A stretch of DNA of 64,000 nt, taken from positions 3,398,501 through 3,462,500 of the forward strand of contig NZ_CP068023.1 in the NCBI RefSeq assembly GCF_016695175.1, written 5' to 3'. The translations under genes were made by a program, and so were the position numbers. Below are positions 9,736 to 21,100 of the stretch, piece after piece; the first letter of the stretch is position 1, and every line of letters begins with the position of its first letter. The notes beneath the pieces were generated by a model that was not told the origin of the DNA, did not search any database, and saw only the letters and a list, made by a program, of their open reading frames with translations. This DNA is from Pseudoalteromonas sp. GCY (GTDB lineage: Bacteria; Pseudomonadota; Gammaproteobacteria; Enterobacterales; Alteromonadaceae).

Positions 9736-9811
9736 TGGCGTCCCCTAGGGGATTCGAACCCCTGTTACCGCCGTGAAAGGGCGGTGTCCTAGGCCTCTAG
9801 ACGAAGGGGAC
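9736..9811 (-). tRNA. tRNA-Glu(TTC), copy 5
   Basis: Identical to the copy at 9561, 175 bp away. The spacer between them contains the hairpins ACTTAC/GTAAGT and GCAAATC/GATTTGC. Confidence 0.98.
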
Positions 9812-9910
9812 GCAGAATTTCTTGCAAATCGCTGATTTGCTATTTCTGTGTCACTAGGACTTTATTTAGCTGTTTATTCTCTCGCTAACCGAGTTACTTA
9901 CCAAAGTAAG

Positions 9911-9986
9911 TGGCGTCCCCTAGGGGATTCGAACCCCTGTTACCGCCGTGAAAGGGCGGTGTCCTAGGCCTCTAGACGAAGGGGAC
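9911..9986 (-). tRNA. tRNA-Glu(TTC), copy 4
   Basis: Identical tRNA body. Its 5' flank (plus-strand right side) lacks a roughly 30-bp segment present in most sibling spacers, including the GCAAATC/GATTTGC hairpin, giving a 145-bp period to the next copy. Confidence 0.98.
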
Positions 9987-10055
9987 ACAGATGTGTCACT
10001 AGGACTTTATTTAGCTGTTTATTCTCTTACTAACCGAGTTACTTACCAAAGTAAG

Positions 10056-10131
10056 TGGCGTCCCCTAGGGGATTCGAACCCCTGTTACCGCCGTGAAAGG
10101 GCGGTGTCCTAGGCCTCTAGACGAAGGGGAC
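10056..10131 (-). tRNA. tRNA-Glu(TTC), copy 3
   Basis: Identical tRNA body with encoded CCA and anticodon TTC. Its spacer retains both hairpins. Confidence 0.98.
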
Positions 10132-10231
10132 GCAGAATCTTTTTGCAAATCGCTGATTTGCTATTTCTGTGTCACTAGGACTTTATTTAGCTGTTTATTC
10201 TCTTGCTAACCGAGTTACTTACCAAAGTAAG

Positions 10232-10307
10232 TGGCGTCCCCTAGGGGATTCGAACCCCTGTTACCGCCGTGAAAGGGCGGTGTCCTAGGCCTCTAGACGA
10301 AGGGGAC
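10232..10307 (-). tRNA. tRNA-Glu(TTC), copy 2
   Basis: Identical tRNA body, 176 bp from its neighbours on both sides. Confidence 0.98.
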
Positions 10308-10407
10308 GCAGAATTTCTTGCAAATCGCTGATTTGCTATTTCTGTGTCACTAGGACTTTATTTAGCTGTTTATTCTCTTTGCTAACCGAGTTACTTACCA
10401 AAGTAAG

Positions 10408-10483
10408 TGGCGTCCCCTAGGGGATTCGAACCCCTGTTACCGCCGTGAAAGGGCGGTGTCCTAGGCCTCTAGACGAAGGGGAC
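10408..10483 (-). tRNA. tRNA-Glu(TTC), copy 1
   Basis: First tRNA-Glu of the operon, following tRNA-Ala after about 75 bp of spacer unlike the later spacers. Confidence 0.98.
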
Positions 10484-10558
10484 ACAATAACAAACAACTT
10501 CGCACTCGAGGCGTTGCCATTTGAATTATGTACTAGGACATATGCACTAACGATAAAT

Positions 10559-10634
<76 letters not shown>

Positions 10635-10683
10635 ATAATAGTCAGACTTGAACTGCTAGCCTGTATCGCTGAGTGCGGGGCGC

Positions 10684-10712
10684 ATTCTATGCAGGAGCAA
10701 AAATAAAGTCAA
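10684..10712 (-). promoter_or_regulatory. Stable-RNA promoter of the tRNA-Ala/Glu operon
   Basis: On the minus strand TTGACT (10712-10707) and TAGAAT (10689-10684) are separated by 17 bp, and the -10 box is followed by the GC-rich discriminator GCGCCCCGCAC. This is the architecture of growth-rate-controlled, ppGpp/DksA-sensitive tRNA and rRNA promoters. The first tRNA base lies about 50 bp downstream. Confidence 0.85.
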
Positions 10713-11099
10713 CTACTTTTATGAAAGTTTTTTCTAACTGATTCATTTTAAATCAAGAAGCGTAGAATATAACCAAACAACTCCTTTTTGCAAGCCTAAC
10801 ACCTTGAATTGGATTATTTATTACACACTTTAATACGCATATTAAAACGCATAGTTACCGGCATCTTTGTCTTTTTGTTTTAAATCCAATTAGGCCAAAA
10901 TGCGGCTCTTTTCTTTTTTCGTGTGATATCCAACCCTGCTTAATCCCGCACCATAACATGTTAAGCTCAGAAACTCATTTTACTCAGAATAAGATGATTC
11001 TTGGACTAAAAATATAAGCTCCCTCACCTCTTCTATAATGAAGAGCTTAGAGCATTGAGCATAAAATCATCACACAGTATAGTTTTTTAAAGTTAAGTG

Positions 11100-11127
11100 T
11101 TGACTCTTCTCAAACTAAACCTATAAT
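11100..11127 (+). promoter_or_regulatory. Stable-RNA promoter of the tRNA-Val operon
   Basis: TTGACT (11100-11105), a 16-bp spacer and a consensus TATAAT (11122-11127) are followed by the discriminator ACCGCCCC. The first tRNA-Val starts 36 bp after the -10 box. It mirrors the divergent tRNA-Ala/Glu promoter; the roughly 390 bp between them are AT-rich and hold no gene I can support. Confidence 0.88.
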
Positions 11128-11162
11128 ACCGCCCCACAACGGCAGACGTTGTAATACAATTT

Positions 11163-11238
11163 GGGTTGTTAGCTCAGTTGGGAGAGCATCGCCCTTACAA
11201 GGCGAGGGTCACTGGTTCAAGTCCAGTACAACCCACCA
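11163..11238 (+). tRNA. tRNA-Val(TAC), copy 1
   Basis: 76-nt cloverleaf with encoded CCA; anticodon stem TCGCC/GGCGA and loop CTTACAA give TAC. First of six identical genes. Confidence 0.98.
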
Positions 11239-11395
11239 CTTTATTCTTTAAATAGAGTGGTCGATGCAAAGCATCGCACTAAGCCTGAACAAGGCAAGGG
11301 TCACTACTTCAAATGCAGTACAACCCACCATTTCTACTCTTAGATTAGAATTGGACATTGAACTCGATTCAAGAGTATAAATTGAAACACAATTT

Positions 11396-11471
11396 GGGTT
11401 GTTAGCTCAGTTGGGAGAGCATCGCCCTTACAAGGCGAGGGTCACTGGTTCAAGTCCAGTACAACCCACCA
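11396..11471 (+). tRNA. tRNA-Val(TAC), copy 2
   Basis: Identical to copy 1; starts 233 bp after it because the first spacer carries about 29 extra bases. Confidence 0.98.
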
Positions 11472-11599
11472 CTTTATTATTTAAATAGAGTGGTCGATGC
11501 AAAGCATCGCACTAAGCCTGAACAAGGCAAGGGTCACCGCTTAAAATGCAGTACAACCCACCATAACTCTATTCAAGAGTATAAATTGAAACACAATTT

Positions 11600-11675
11600 G
11601 GGTTGTTAGCTCAGTTGGGAGAGCATCGCCCTTACAAGGCGAGGGTCACTGGTTCAAGTCCAGTACAACCCACCA
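11600..11675 (+). tRNA. tRNA-Val(TAC), copy 3
   Basis: Identical tRNA body; from here the array has a strict 204-bp period. Confidence 0.98.
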
Positions 11676-11803
11676 CTTTATTATTTAAATAGAGTGGTCG
11701 ATGCAAAGCATCGCACTAAGCCTGAACAAGGCAAGGGTCACCGCTTAAAATGCAGTACAACCCATCATAACTCTATTCAAGAGTATAAATTGAAACACAA
11801 TTT

Positions 11804-11879
11804 GGGTTGTTAGCTCAGTTGGGAGAGCATCGCCCTTACAAGGCGAGGGTCACTGGTTCAAGTCCAGTACAACCCACCA
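11804..11879 (+). tRNA. tRNA-Val(TAC), copy 4
   Basis: Identical tRNA body, 204 bp after copy 3. Confidence 0.98.
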
Positions 11880-12007
11880 CTTTATTCTTAAAATAGAGTG
11901 GTCGATGCAAAGCATCGCACTAAGCCTGAACAAGGCAAGGGTCACCGCTTAAAACGCAGTACAACCCACCATAACTCTATTCAAGAGTATAAATTGAAAC
12001 ATAATTT

Positions 12008-12083
12008 GGGTTGTTAGCTCAGTTGGGAGAGCATCGCCCTTACAAGGCGAGGGTCACTGGTTCAAGTCCAGTACAACCCACCA
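12008..12083 (+). tRNA. tRNA-Val(TAC), copy 5
   Basis: Identical tRNA body, 204 bp after copy 4. Its downstream tRNA remnant keeps an intact T-arm. Confidence 0.98.
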
Positions 12084-12211
12084 CTTTATTCTTTAAATAG
12101 AGTGGTCGATGCAAAGCATCGCACTAAGTCTGAACAAGGCTAGGGTCACTGGTTCAAGTCCAGTACAACCCACCATAACTCTATTCAAGAGTATAAATTG
12201 AAACACAATTC

Positions 12212-12287
12212 GGGTTGTTAGCTCAGTTGGGAGAGCATCGCCCTTACAAGGCGAGGGTCACTGGTTCAAGTCCAGTACAACCCACCA
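12212..12287 (+). tRNA. tRNA-Val(TAC), copy 6
   Basis: Last complete tRNA-Val of the array, 204 bp after copy 5; a remnant with an intact T-arm and one further decayed fragment follow. Confidence 0.98.
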
Positions 12288-12447
12288 CTTTATTCTTTAA
12301 ATAGAGTGGTCGATGCAAAGCATCGCACTAAGCCTGAACAAGGCTAGGGTCACTGGTTCAAGTCCAGTACAACCCACCACTTTATTCTTCAAGTAGAGTG
12401 GTCAATGCCTAAACAAGACTACAACTTCAAATTCAGTACAATCCAGC

Positions 12448-12750
12448 ACTCCAGTTTCTGTATAGTCGTCATTACTTTTTACATACTCAAACAGCACATC
12501 AAACTGAATAAACTTAAACCTCTTGATTAAGTTCACAGAGAAATCTAGTTTTTCTCATTTATTAACTAATTAGTTACTCTACTAAGCCTCCCAAATTTTT
12601 GTTATACCCTTAACTATTTTGCCACTAACCTCAGTAAATAGTTGGGATAAGCTAAATAGACTAACCTACTAAAAATGAGTTAATTTTTGTTTTCAAAACT
12701 ACACCTGAGTACTAGACTAGAAGCAAAGCCATTGTCTAAAAATTGTTTCT
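12448..12750. other. AT-rich region between tRNA-Val array and TPR gene
   Basis: No gene supported. It is AT-rich, with no U-tailed terminator for the tRNA operon that I can identify, and presumably contains the promoter of the downstream gene. Confidence 0.4.
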
Positions 12751-14382
12751 ATGTCAGCTCCATCTATTCAAAATGCCAAAATGTTAATCGTTGAAGATCA
12801 ACCATTAGCATTGAGCTATATGAAACAATCTTTAGAACAGTTAGATTTCAGAAATTTAAAATTTGCAGAAAGTGCAGACAGTGCAAAAGAGCTTTGTACC
12901 ATCAATAAGTTCGATCTCATCGTATGCTCTTTTGGTTTAGCAAAAAAGCAAAATGGCTATCAATTTTATGAAGAGTTACGCTCCAAACAGTTAATTCGCT
13001 CAAGTACAGCTTTTATTTTTATTTCTTCTGAAACTAGCCCCGAGTTAGTCCATAGTATTATCGAACTCCAACCCGATGACTTTTTAGTTAAGCCCTTTTC
13101 AATAAAAGAACTACAAAACCGTATAGAACGAGTTTTAAAGCGAAAACAGGCTTTAAGGCATATAAACTTGCTTGTAGACGATAAGAACTACTCAAAGGCC
13201 TTGAAAGCGCTAGATCTAGAACTAGACAACAAAGATCATAACTACACTTCCCTACTCCTAAAGCTAAAAGGAGAACTTTTACTCAGGCTCAATCAATTAG
13301 AAGAAGCTAAGTCTTTTTATAAGTCAGTTCTGGCTCTGCAAAAGTTTACATGGGCAAAGCTAGGCTTGGTCGAGGCGCTCATTACCAACAATGAAGATGT
13401 TATCGCTCAAAAGATGTTGAAAACCTTAATAGAGCGACCGGAAACTCGTCTTCCTGCGCTCGATTTATTGAGCAAACTCGAAATAAAGCTAAACCAATAT
13501 GAGAATGCCCAACAATTGTTAGAACAAGCAATTGAGATGGCGCCCAGAAATATAAATAGGCAACAGTCACTTGGTCGAGTAGCTCAAATCAATCACGACT
13601 ATGAAGCCAGCTATAAAGCACATAAAGATATAGCAAGTTTCGCGCGTTACTCGATCCATGACAAACCAGAGGTGTATTTGAATGCCGCACGAGCTGGAAT
13701 AGACTTTGCCTTGAGTACCGACCAATCAGACCAAGTCACTCGTCTAACAAGGCAAACGCAACAATATCTGAGTGATTTAAAGCAGCAATTTCCAAATGCA
13801 CAAACCCAAGCACAAATCGATGTTCTCAACGCCCGCGTCCATTATCTAAAAGATGAGCATAAAAAAGCGAAACAACTGCTAGAACAATTAGAAGATGAGC
13901 CCGTTATTCGCTCGGTAGATTCCACTTTAGACAAAGCAAAAGCACTACATGAGGTGGGACTAAACCACAAAGCTCAGGAGCTATTTAGTCAAGTTATTGC
14001 ACACTGTGAGCGCCATAGCTCAAGCGCAGATCCCGTCACAATGCATTATCTTTATCAGCAGCAACAAGAGAAAAAAGAGATCACCATGGGCCCAAGAGAG
14101 CTCAATAACCATGCGGTCACACAGTTTAATAAAGGACAATATGAAACCGCTTTGGAGGCATTCACTCAAGCATTTAGAATTATGCCTAAAAACTCAGGAA
14201 TAGCGCTAAATTTACTGCAATGCATGAGTGATAGTTGTGCTAAGTCAGGAAGTACTTTTAATTCCAATTTAGCAAAGCGTTGTACTACCTTGCTAAATCA
14301 GTCTGAGTTGGATAGTGAACAGCAGATCCGCTACGGTAAACTCAAAGCTAAACTAAATGAAATGAAACTCGACTTTGAGTAA
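12751..14382 (+). CDS. Receiver-like domain fused to TPR repeats
   Basis: Protein of 543 residues. Residues 1-135 form a CheY-like domain (MLIVEDQ with E15/D16, and K114 in FLVKPF), and the rest is TPR-like helical repeats, including a clear C-terminal pair (RELNNHAVTQFNKGQYETAL, then AFTQAFRIMPKNS). This resembles the response-regulator/TPR proteins of Vibrio, Shewanella and Pseudoalteromonas, whose partners are unknown. At the normal phosphoacceptor position the sequence reads IVCSFGL, with serine (S60) instead of aspartate, so canonical phosphorylation looks impossible and the domain may act as a protein-binding module. The ATG at 12751 has no obvious Shine-Dalgarno sequence; ATG 12781 is a poorer alternative because it would remove the first strand. 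It is monocistronic. Confidence 0.85.
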   Translation: MSAPSIQNAKMLIVEDQPLALSYMKQSLEQLDFRNLKFAESADSAKELCTINKFDLIVCSFGLAKKQNGYQFYEELRSKQLIRSSTAFIFISSETSPELVHSIIELQPDDFLVKPFSIKELQNRIERVLKRKQALRHINLLVDDKNYSKALKALDLELDNKDHNYTSLLLKLKGELLLRLNQLEEAKSFYKSVLALQKFTWAKLGLVEALITNNEDVIAQKMLKTLIERPETRLPALDLLSKLEIKLNQYENAQQLLEQAIEMAPRNINRQQSLGRVAQINHDYEASYKAHKDIASFARYSIHDKPEVYLNAARAGIDFALSTDQSDQVTRLTRQTQQYLSDLKQQFPNAQTQAQIDVLNARVHYLKDEHKKAKQLLEQLEDEPVIRSVDSTLDKAKALHEVGLNHKAQELFSQVIAHCERHSSSADPVTMHYLYQQQQEKKEITMGPRELNNHAVTQFNKGQYETALEAFTQAFRIMPKNSGIALNLLQCMSDSCAKSGSTFNSNLAKRCTTLLNQSELDSEQQIRYGKLKAKLNEMKLDFE

Positions 14383-14405
14383 TTGATTGTATTATCACAA
14401 TTGAG

Positions 14406-14846
14406 CTATTTCTTTTCCATTGAAAGAGCATTAACACAATAACGCAGTCCGCTTGGCTCAGGGCCATCAGGGAATACGTGACCTAAGTGGCTATCACACA
14501 CGTTACAAGTGATTTCGACGCGCGTCATTCCATGGCTCTTATCGCCATGATACGCCACCGCTTCCACTGCTGCAGGCTGTGTAAACGAGGGCCAACCAGA
14601 GCCACTATCAAACTTTTCTTCGGCATCGAATAACAACTCACCACAGCATACGCAGTAGTATTTACCAGGTTCAAAAAGCTGACAACTTTGTGAGCTAAAC
14701 GGTCGCTCAGTCCCCTTTCTCCTGGTGATCATGTAAGTTTCTGGAGCAAGCTCTGATTGCCATTGCTCGTCCGATTTTTCAACTCTGCGAGGAGCAACAG
14801 GATTACCATTTCTAGCAAAGTTTAGTATATCTAACCACTTTAACAT
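14406..14846 (-). CDS. msrB: Peptide-methionine (R)-S-oxide reductase MsrB
   Basis: Repairs oxidised proteins by reducing methionine-R-sulfoxide, using thioredoxin as the usual donor. The 146 residues include the two zinc-binding CxxC pairs (CVCCGELLF, CNVCDSHLGH), the family motif GSGWPSF, and the catalytic cysteine in GLRYCVNALSM. No signal peptide, so it is cytoplasmic. The ATG follows immediately after the stop of the upstream DUF2919-like gene (TGAGATG), suggesting coupled translation in a ligA-DUF2919-msrB transcript. Its own tail is short: the gene ends only 23 bp from the convergent TPR gene. Confidence 0.96.
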   Translation of the reverse strand: MLKWLDILNFARNGNPVAPRRVEKSDEQWQSELAPETYMITRRKGTERPFSSQSCQLFEPGKYYCVCCGELLFDAEEKFDSGSGWPSFTQPAAVEAVAYHGDKSHGMTRVEITCNVCDSHLGHVFPDGPEPSGLRYCVNALSMEKK

Positions 14847-14847
14847 C

Positions 14848-15360
14848 TCAATTCTCTCTCTTGTTTACTTCTGTCTTTTGCTCTTCAACAGGAAGGGGCC
14901 AGTCGCCAAAAAAGCAACTTAGATAGCGGCTTTTAATTAAATATAATAGTACCCAACTCACCAACACAATTTGTACGGCAATATAAGGAGAAAAACTATA
15001 ATGAGTTTTCCCAGCTTGCAGGATCAACCACGCTAAATCGAGTACCGCTGTTAATATAAGTGGCAAACGCATATAACGCCAGACGGCAGCAAGCTTTGGA
15101 GAACTTGTTGGTCGCCTAAGAGAAAACACAACGGTTGGTATGAGCGCGATACAAGCGATCCCTGTCGCGACAAAAAAGTGAAACTTAGACTCAAAAAATA
15201 GCGACATCAAATCCAAGTCTGGGCGTCTCGCAAGTGCAGAAAACACCCAAATAAGCAACGGACGGAGCAACACAACCAGCGCTAAATTAAAAGCGATTGG
15301 CGTACGATAAACGCCATATTTATCCCAGTATTCAGGGCCGTATCGTGTTACTGATTTCAT
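14848..15360 (-). CDS. Inner-membrane protein, DUF2919/YfeZ-like
   Basis: Four-helix membrane protein of 170 residues. TM segments are near 22-42 (LALVVLLRPLLIWVFSAL), 62-82, 96-114 and 124-142. The N-terminal YGPEYWDKYG...PIAFNLALVVL segment (tyrosine-rich, then proline in the first helix) fits the DUF2919/YfeZ family, which has no assigned function. It lies 4 bp after ligA and directly before msrB on the same strand, so it is probably cotranscribed. Family assignment is by memory of the pattern and moderately sure. Confidence 0.7.
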   Translation of the reverse strand: MKSVTRYGPEYWDKYGVYRTPIAFNLALVVLLRPLLIWVFSALARRPDLDLMSLFFESKFHFFVATGIACIALIPTVVFSLRRPTSSPKLAAVWRYMRLPLILTAVLDLAWLILQAGKTHYSFSPYIAVQIVLVSWVLLYLIKSRYLSCFFGDWPLPVEEQKTEVNKREN

Positions 15361-15364
15361 TTTA

Positions 15365-17383
<2,019 letters not shown>

Positions 17384-17400
17384 TTAAACCTCTAAACGTA

Positions 17401-17430
17401 AAAAGCCACCAGCGGATGCCAGTGGCTTAA
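17401..17430 (-). terminator. Intrinsic terminator/attenuator between zipA and ligA
   Basis: On the minus strand the stem AAGCCAC/GTGGCTT is followed by a short U-tract (TTTTT). It lies 19 bp beyond the zipA stop and just upstream of ligA. Confidence 0.75.
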
Positions 17431-17449
17431 AAATGATTCTAAGTAGCGG

Positions 17450-18175
17450 TTAAGCGGCGAATTCACGCACTTTTTCAACATAACCACGCACGGCTTCAAC
17501 CGTTAATGGTTCGCGGTCTTTATCAAGTACGGTTGCGCCAAACTCTTCAGCTAGTTTTTTCGATGCACTGTGAAGCATATTAAATGCAGCCAAGTTATCG
17601 CCTTCACAAGGTAAGGTCATAAATAGGCTAATGCCAGCGGTGCTAAATTGTTCCATGTTATCGATATCAAACGTACCTGGGTTGTACATGTTTACCAATC
17701 TAAATAACACTGGACCGTTTCCGGACGGCTCTAAATGACGATTAAAAAAGCCCTCATCAGAATATTTAAATCCAAGGCTTAACACGGTTGGTAACAACCT
17801 TGAACCTGCCATTTTCAGGCCTTCAGGCATGTCAACGTGAAGAATAATAAAGTCTTGTGGCTCTATCGCATTCTTTTCAGACTCAGCCTCTTCAGATCCA
17901 CTGCTCTCGGTTTGCACCTCAGTTTCAGGCTCTTCCGTCGCTATAATGCCCTCAGTCGCAGGCTCGTCATCCACCGCACTAAAGGTCATCTCTCCAATTT
18001 CAGGTTCGTCAGGCTCTTTATCATGATTTGGCGTTTGCTCTTTGAGCTCATTGGGCTCCTTTTTTGAAGCTTTATCGCTGTTCTTCTTACGAACAGACCA
18101 AAGTCCATGTATGAGTAACCCGCCTATGACCAACGCACTGATCACGATTAATGCCCATCTTAACTCTGTGGCCAT
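17450..18175 (-). CDS. zipA: Cell division protein ZipA
   Basis: Anchors FtsZ filaments to the inner membrane at the early divisome. The 241-residue protein has an N-terminal TM helix (about 6-26, LRWALIVISALVIGGLLIHG), a charged and acidic linker rich in E/P/D (about 30-105, where E. coli ZipA has its P/Q-rich region), and the C-terminal FtsZ-binding domain (about 106-241; motifs FIILHVDMPEG, GFFNRHLEPSGNG, LFRLVNMYNPGTFD). It is shorter than E. coli ZipA because the linker is shorter. It sits between smc and ligA, a common order in gammaproteobacteria that have SMC instead of MukB. Confidence 0.95.
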   Translation of the reverse strand: MATELRWALIVISALVIGGLLIHGLWSVRKKNSDKASKKEPNELKEQTPNHDKEPDEPEIGEMTFSAVDDEPATEGIIATEEPETEVQTESSGSEEAESEKNAIEPQDFIILHVDMPEGLKMAGSRLLPTVLSLGFKYSDEGFFNRHLEPSGNGPVLFRLVNMYNPGTFDIDNMEQFSTAGISLFMTLPCEGDNLAAFNMLHSASKKLAEEFGATVLDKDREPLTVEAVRGYVEKVREFAA

Positions 18176-18193
18176 TGCTCACCTTTTTTGTTG

Positions 18194-21100
18194 TTATGCC
18201 TGTGCCATTTGCACCGCTTGTTCTATATCTACGGCAACCATGCGCGACACCCCGGGTTCTGCCATGGTTACCCCCGTCAGTCTACCCGCCATTTCCATAG
18301 CGACCTTGTTATGACTGATATAAATAAATTGCACTGTTTGCGACATCTCTTCAACCAAACGACAAAATCGTCCTACGTTTGCGTCATCAAGCGGTGCATC
18401 TACTTCATCCAGCATACAGAATGGGGCTGGATTAAGCCTGAATATTGAAAACACCAATGATAATGCGGTCAGCGCTTTTTCTCCACCACTTAACAGATGA
18501 ATTGTCGAGTTTTTCTTACCTGGCGGCCTTGCCATGATAGAAACACCACTTTCAAGCAAGTCATCGCTAGTCAATTCTAGGTATGCACTCCCCCCACCAA
18601 ATACTTTAGGAAACAGCTCGGCTAAGTCTTCATTCACTTGATTAAAGGTCGCGCTGAAGCGGGTTTTGGTCTCTTTATCAATTTTTCTGATCACCGCTTC
18701 TAACGTTTCTAGCGCATTAGTGAGATCATCCAGCTGTGTATCTAAATAGGTTTTACGTGCCTTCGCTTCTTCAAACTCTTCAATTGCAGCTAAGTTCACA
18801 GCACCTAACTTACCAAGATCATTACTGACTCGATTCAAATTGGCTTGATACTGACCCAAATTTGCATCCTCAGGTAATTGCGCCAGCTCTGTTTTTAGCG
18901 TCCGACCAAGCTCCTGCAAGGGTTCAAGTGCCGCTTGCGCTTTAATCATCAAGCTTTGCTCTTCAAGTTTCACTTGTTGCAATGACTCATTGAGTTTACT
19001 CACTTCACCTTGCGCATCTTTTAATGCCGCTTGTTTTTGGGAGAGGTTTTCCTTAGCTTGGTTGAGCGTATCCAACATCGTTTGCTTTTGCGCCTTGGCT
19101 TCTAGATGTTGGGCGAGCAATAATTCAATGTCTTCATGCGCCTCCGCGAGCGGCTCTTCACAAAGCAAAATATCTTCTTGTGTTTGCTCGATGCGCTGGT
19201 TTATTTCATCGCGACGATGTTGCAAGTGTTCCAATTTAGAATTGCTGAGCTGTAGTTCACTTTCTGCCTGCTGCGACGCAAGTTTAGTTGTATGAACTAA
19301 TTGCTGCGCTTCTTGTAATGCAGCGCGTCGAGATTGACTATGTTGTTTAAACTCAGTCAACTTAGCCTCGGCCAGTTGTTGTATTTCTTGTGCTTGCGCT
19401 AGCAACTCATCACGTTGTAATTGCTGTTCAGTATAAAGTTCAAGTTGTTCGATGACCTCGCCTCGTTCTTGAGCAATGACATCAAGTTGTTCTTGAATTT
19501 TTTGTCCTTGCTCACGCCAAGCGCTCAGATTCTCATCCAGCATTTCAACTTTGGTTTTATGGCTGGCAATTGCTTGTGCTTTTTCGTGAACGCATTGCTG
19601 TATTTCTAATAAACCAGCTTGCGTGTCTTCAAGAGCAATACGCTTTTGTGCTACAACCTGTTCAGCCTCTTCAGCGAGTTGTTGCAAATGAGGAAGTTGA
19701 GTATGGCATGACTGCAATTGGGCATAGCGTTTTAACGCGCCACTCTCTTCATTGCTTTTCGCCTTGGCCTTAAAGTTATCTCCCACAATAACGCCACTGA
19801 CCGTCACGCCGAGAAGGAATTGTTCACACGATTTAAAGTCTGTAGGTTCAGCGCATAATTTTATTTTCGTTAAAAAGCTGGGGAACAGCCCTGAGCTTAT
19901 TTTTGTCGCGACTGAATCAATGGGAACTTCGAGTTCGATGGGCCATAGCGTATTCATTTCGCTTTGCTCAACGACTAAATGCGTCAACCCAAGCAGTGCC
20001 GCTTCCACGCATTCTTCATACCCTGACTCAACAACAAGTTGCGATAACATAGTCGCAGCAGAAGTCTCCGACGTTTCCTCTGCCCAGCGTGATAACGCCT
20101 TTATTTCAGATTGCACTTCTTGTAACGCCTGAAGCGCTTTTTGAGCATGATTCTGTGCCTGTAAGATTTCCTCTTTATTGGCTTGCTCTTGGCCTTGCAA
20201 CTTACCAGATTCGCTTTGTAATTTAGCCATCGCTTGAACTAGCTGATGATGTGCATCCTGAGCTTCAGCCAAGTCATTTTCCAACATAGATGCGTGATGC
20301 GCTTCAGCCTGTTCCAGCAGCTCAGTCTGACGTTTGTCTATGTGCTGTTTAGCTTGCTGTTGTTGCGCTAATTGGCTTGCCCCTTGCTGTACCTGAGCAT
20401 GTATTTGTTGGTACTGCTTCTGTGCGCCACTAAACTGCGCTTCTAACTGAGTCTGCTCTGTGTCACTTTGCTCGTTTGTGAGTTGAATTTCTTCCAGTTG
20501 CAATAGCGCAACCTCAAGTCGTTCAGAAACTTCATCGACTTTTTCAGCGCTGCTCGCCACATACTTGGCTTGCTCGTCTTGCGCCTCAATCACTTCTTGC
20601 TGTTGTGATTTCAGTATTTGAGACTGCTCAATAAGCTGACGCTTTTTATCTGTTAGATTGACTTTCTGTTGTTCAAGCGTTGCCAACTGGGTTTCAATTC
20701 GGTGCACGCTATGTTGTGCTTGCTCATAGCCATCATTGAAATGCTTAATTTCATGTTCTAGCGTCGCCAAAATGCTGTCATGGCCACTGTGAGCTTCATT
20801 AAAAAATGCTAATTTTTCGTTGAGCTTGGCGATTTCTTTCGCTTTTATCGCCTGCTTTTGCTCAAGGCTTTGCCATTTTAAAATTGCTATCCACGACTTT
20901 AAGTCACGCTCTTGCGACTTTAAAGACTTATATTCGCTCGCCTGTTGTGCTTGAAGTGCCAGTTTATCTAGCTGACTCTGTAGCTCTTGCCTAACATCGA
21001 GCAAACGCTCCATGTTTTCGCGGGTACTCTTGATCCGGGTTTGGGTTTCTCGTCGACGCTCTTTATATTTTGAAATTCCAGCGGCTTCTTCTAAAAAAAC

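Larger units (their letters stand above)
11236..12447 (+). repeat. Spacer units with tRNA-Val half remnants
   Basis: Each tRNA-Val is followed by the same unit. First comes a 10-bp hairpin (CCACTTTATT/AATAGAGTGG) whose 5' arm begins with the tRNA's own CCA. Next is a 6-bp hairpin CGATGC-AAA-GCATCG, then a remnant of the tRNA 3' half ending ACAACCCACCA. The 70-nt segments carrying the second hairpin and remnant are at 11261-11330, 11494-11563, 11698-11767, 11902-11971, 12106-12175 and 12310-12379. The last two keep the T-arm CACTGGTTCAAGTCCAGT, whereas the first four are decayed there. A seventh, more degenerate fragment lies at about 12402-12447. None has the 5' acceptor strand, so none can be a tRNA. 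Confidence 0.9.
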
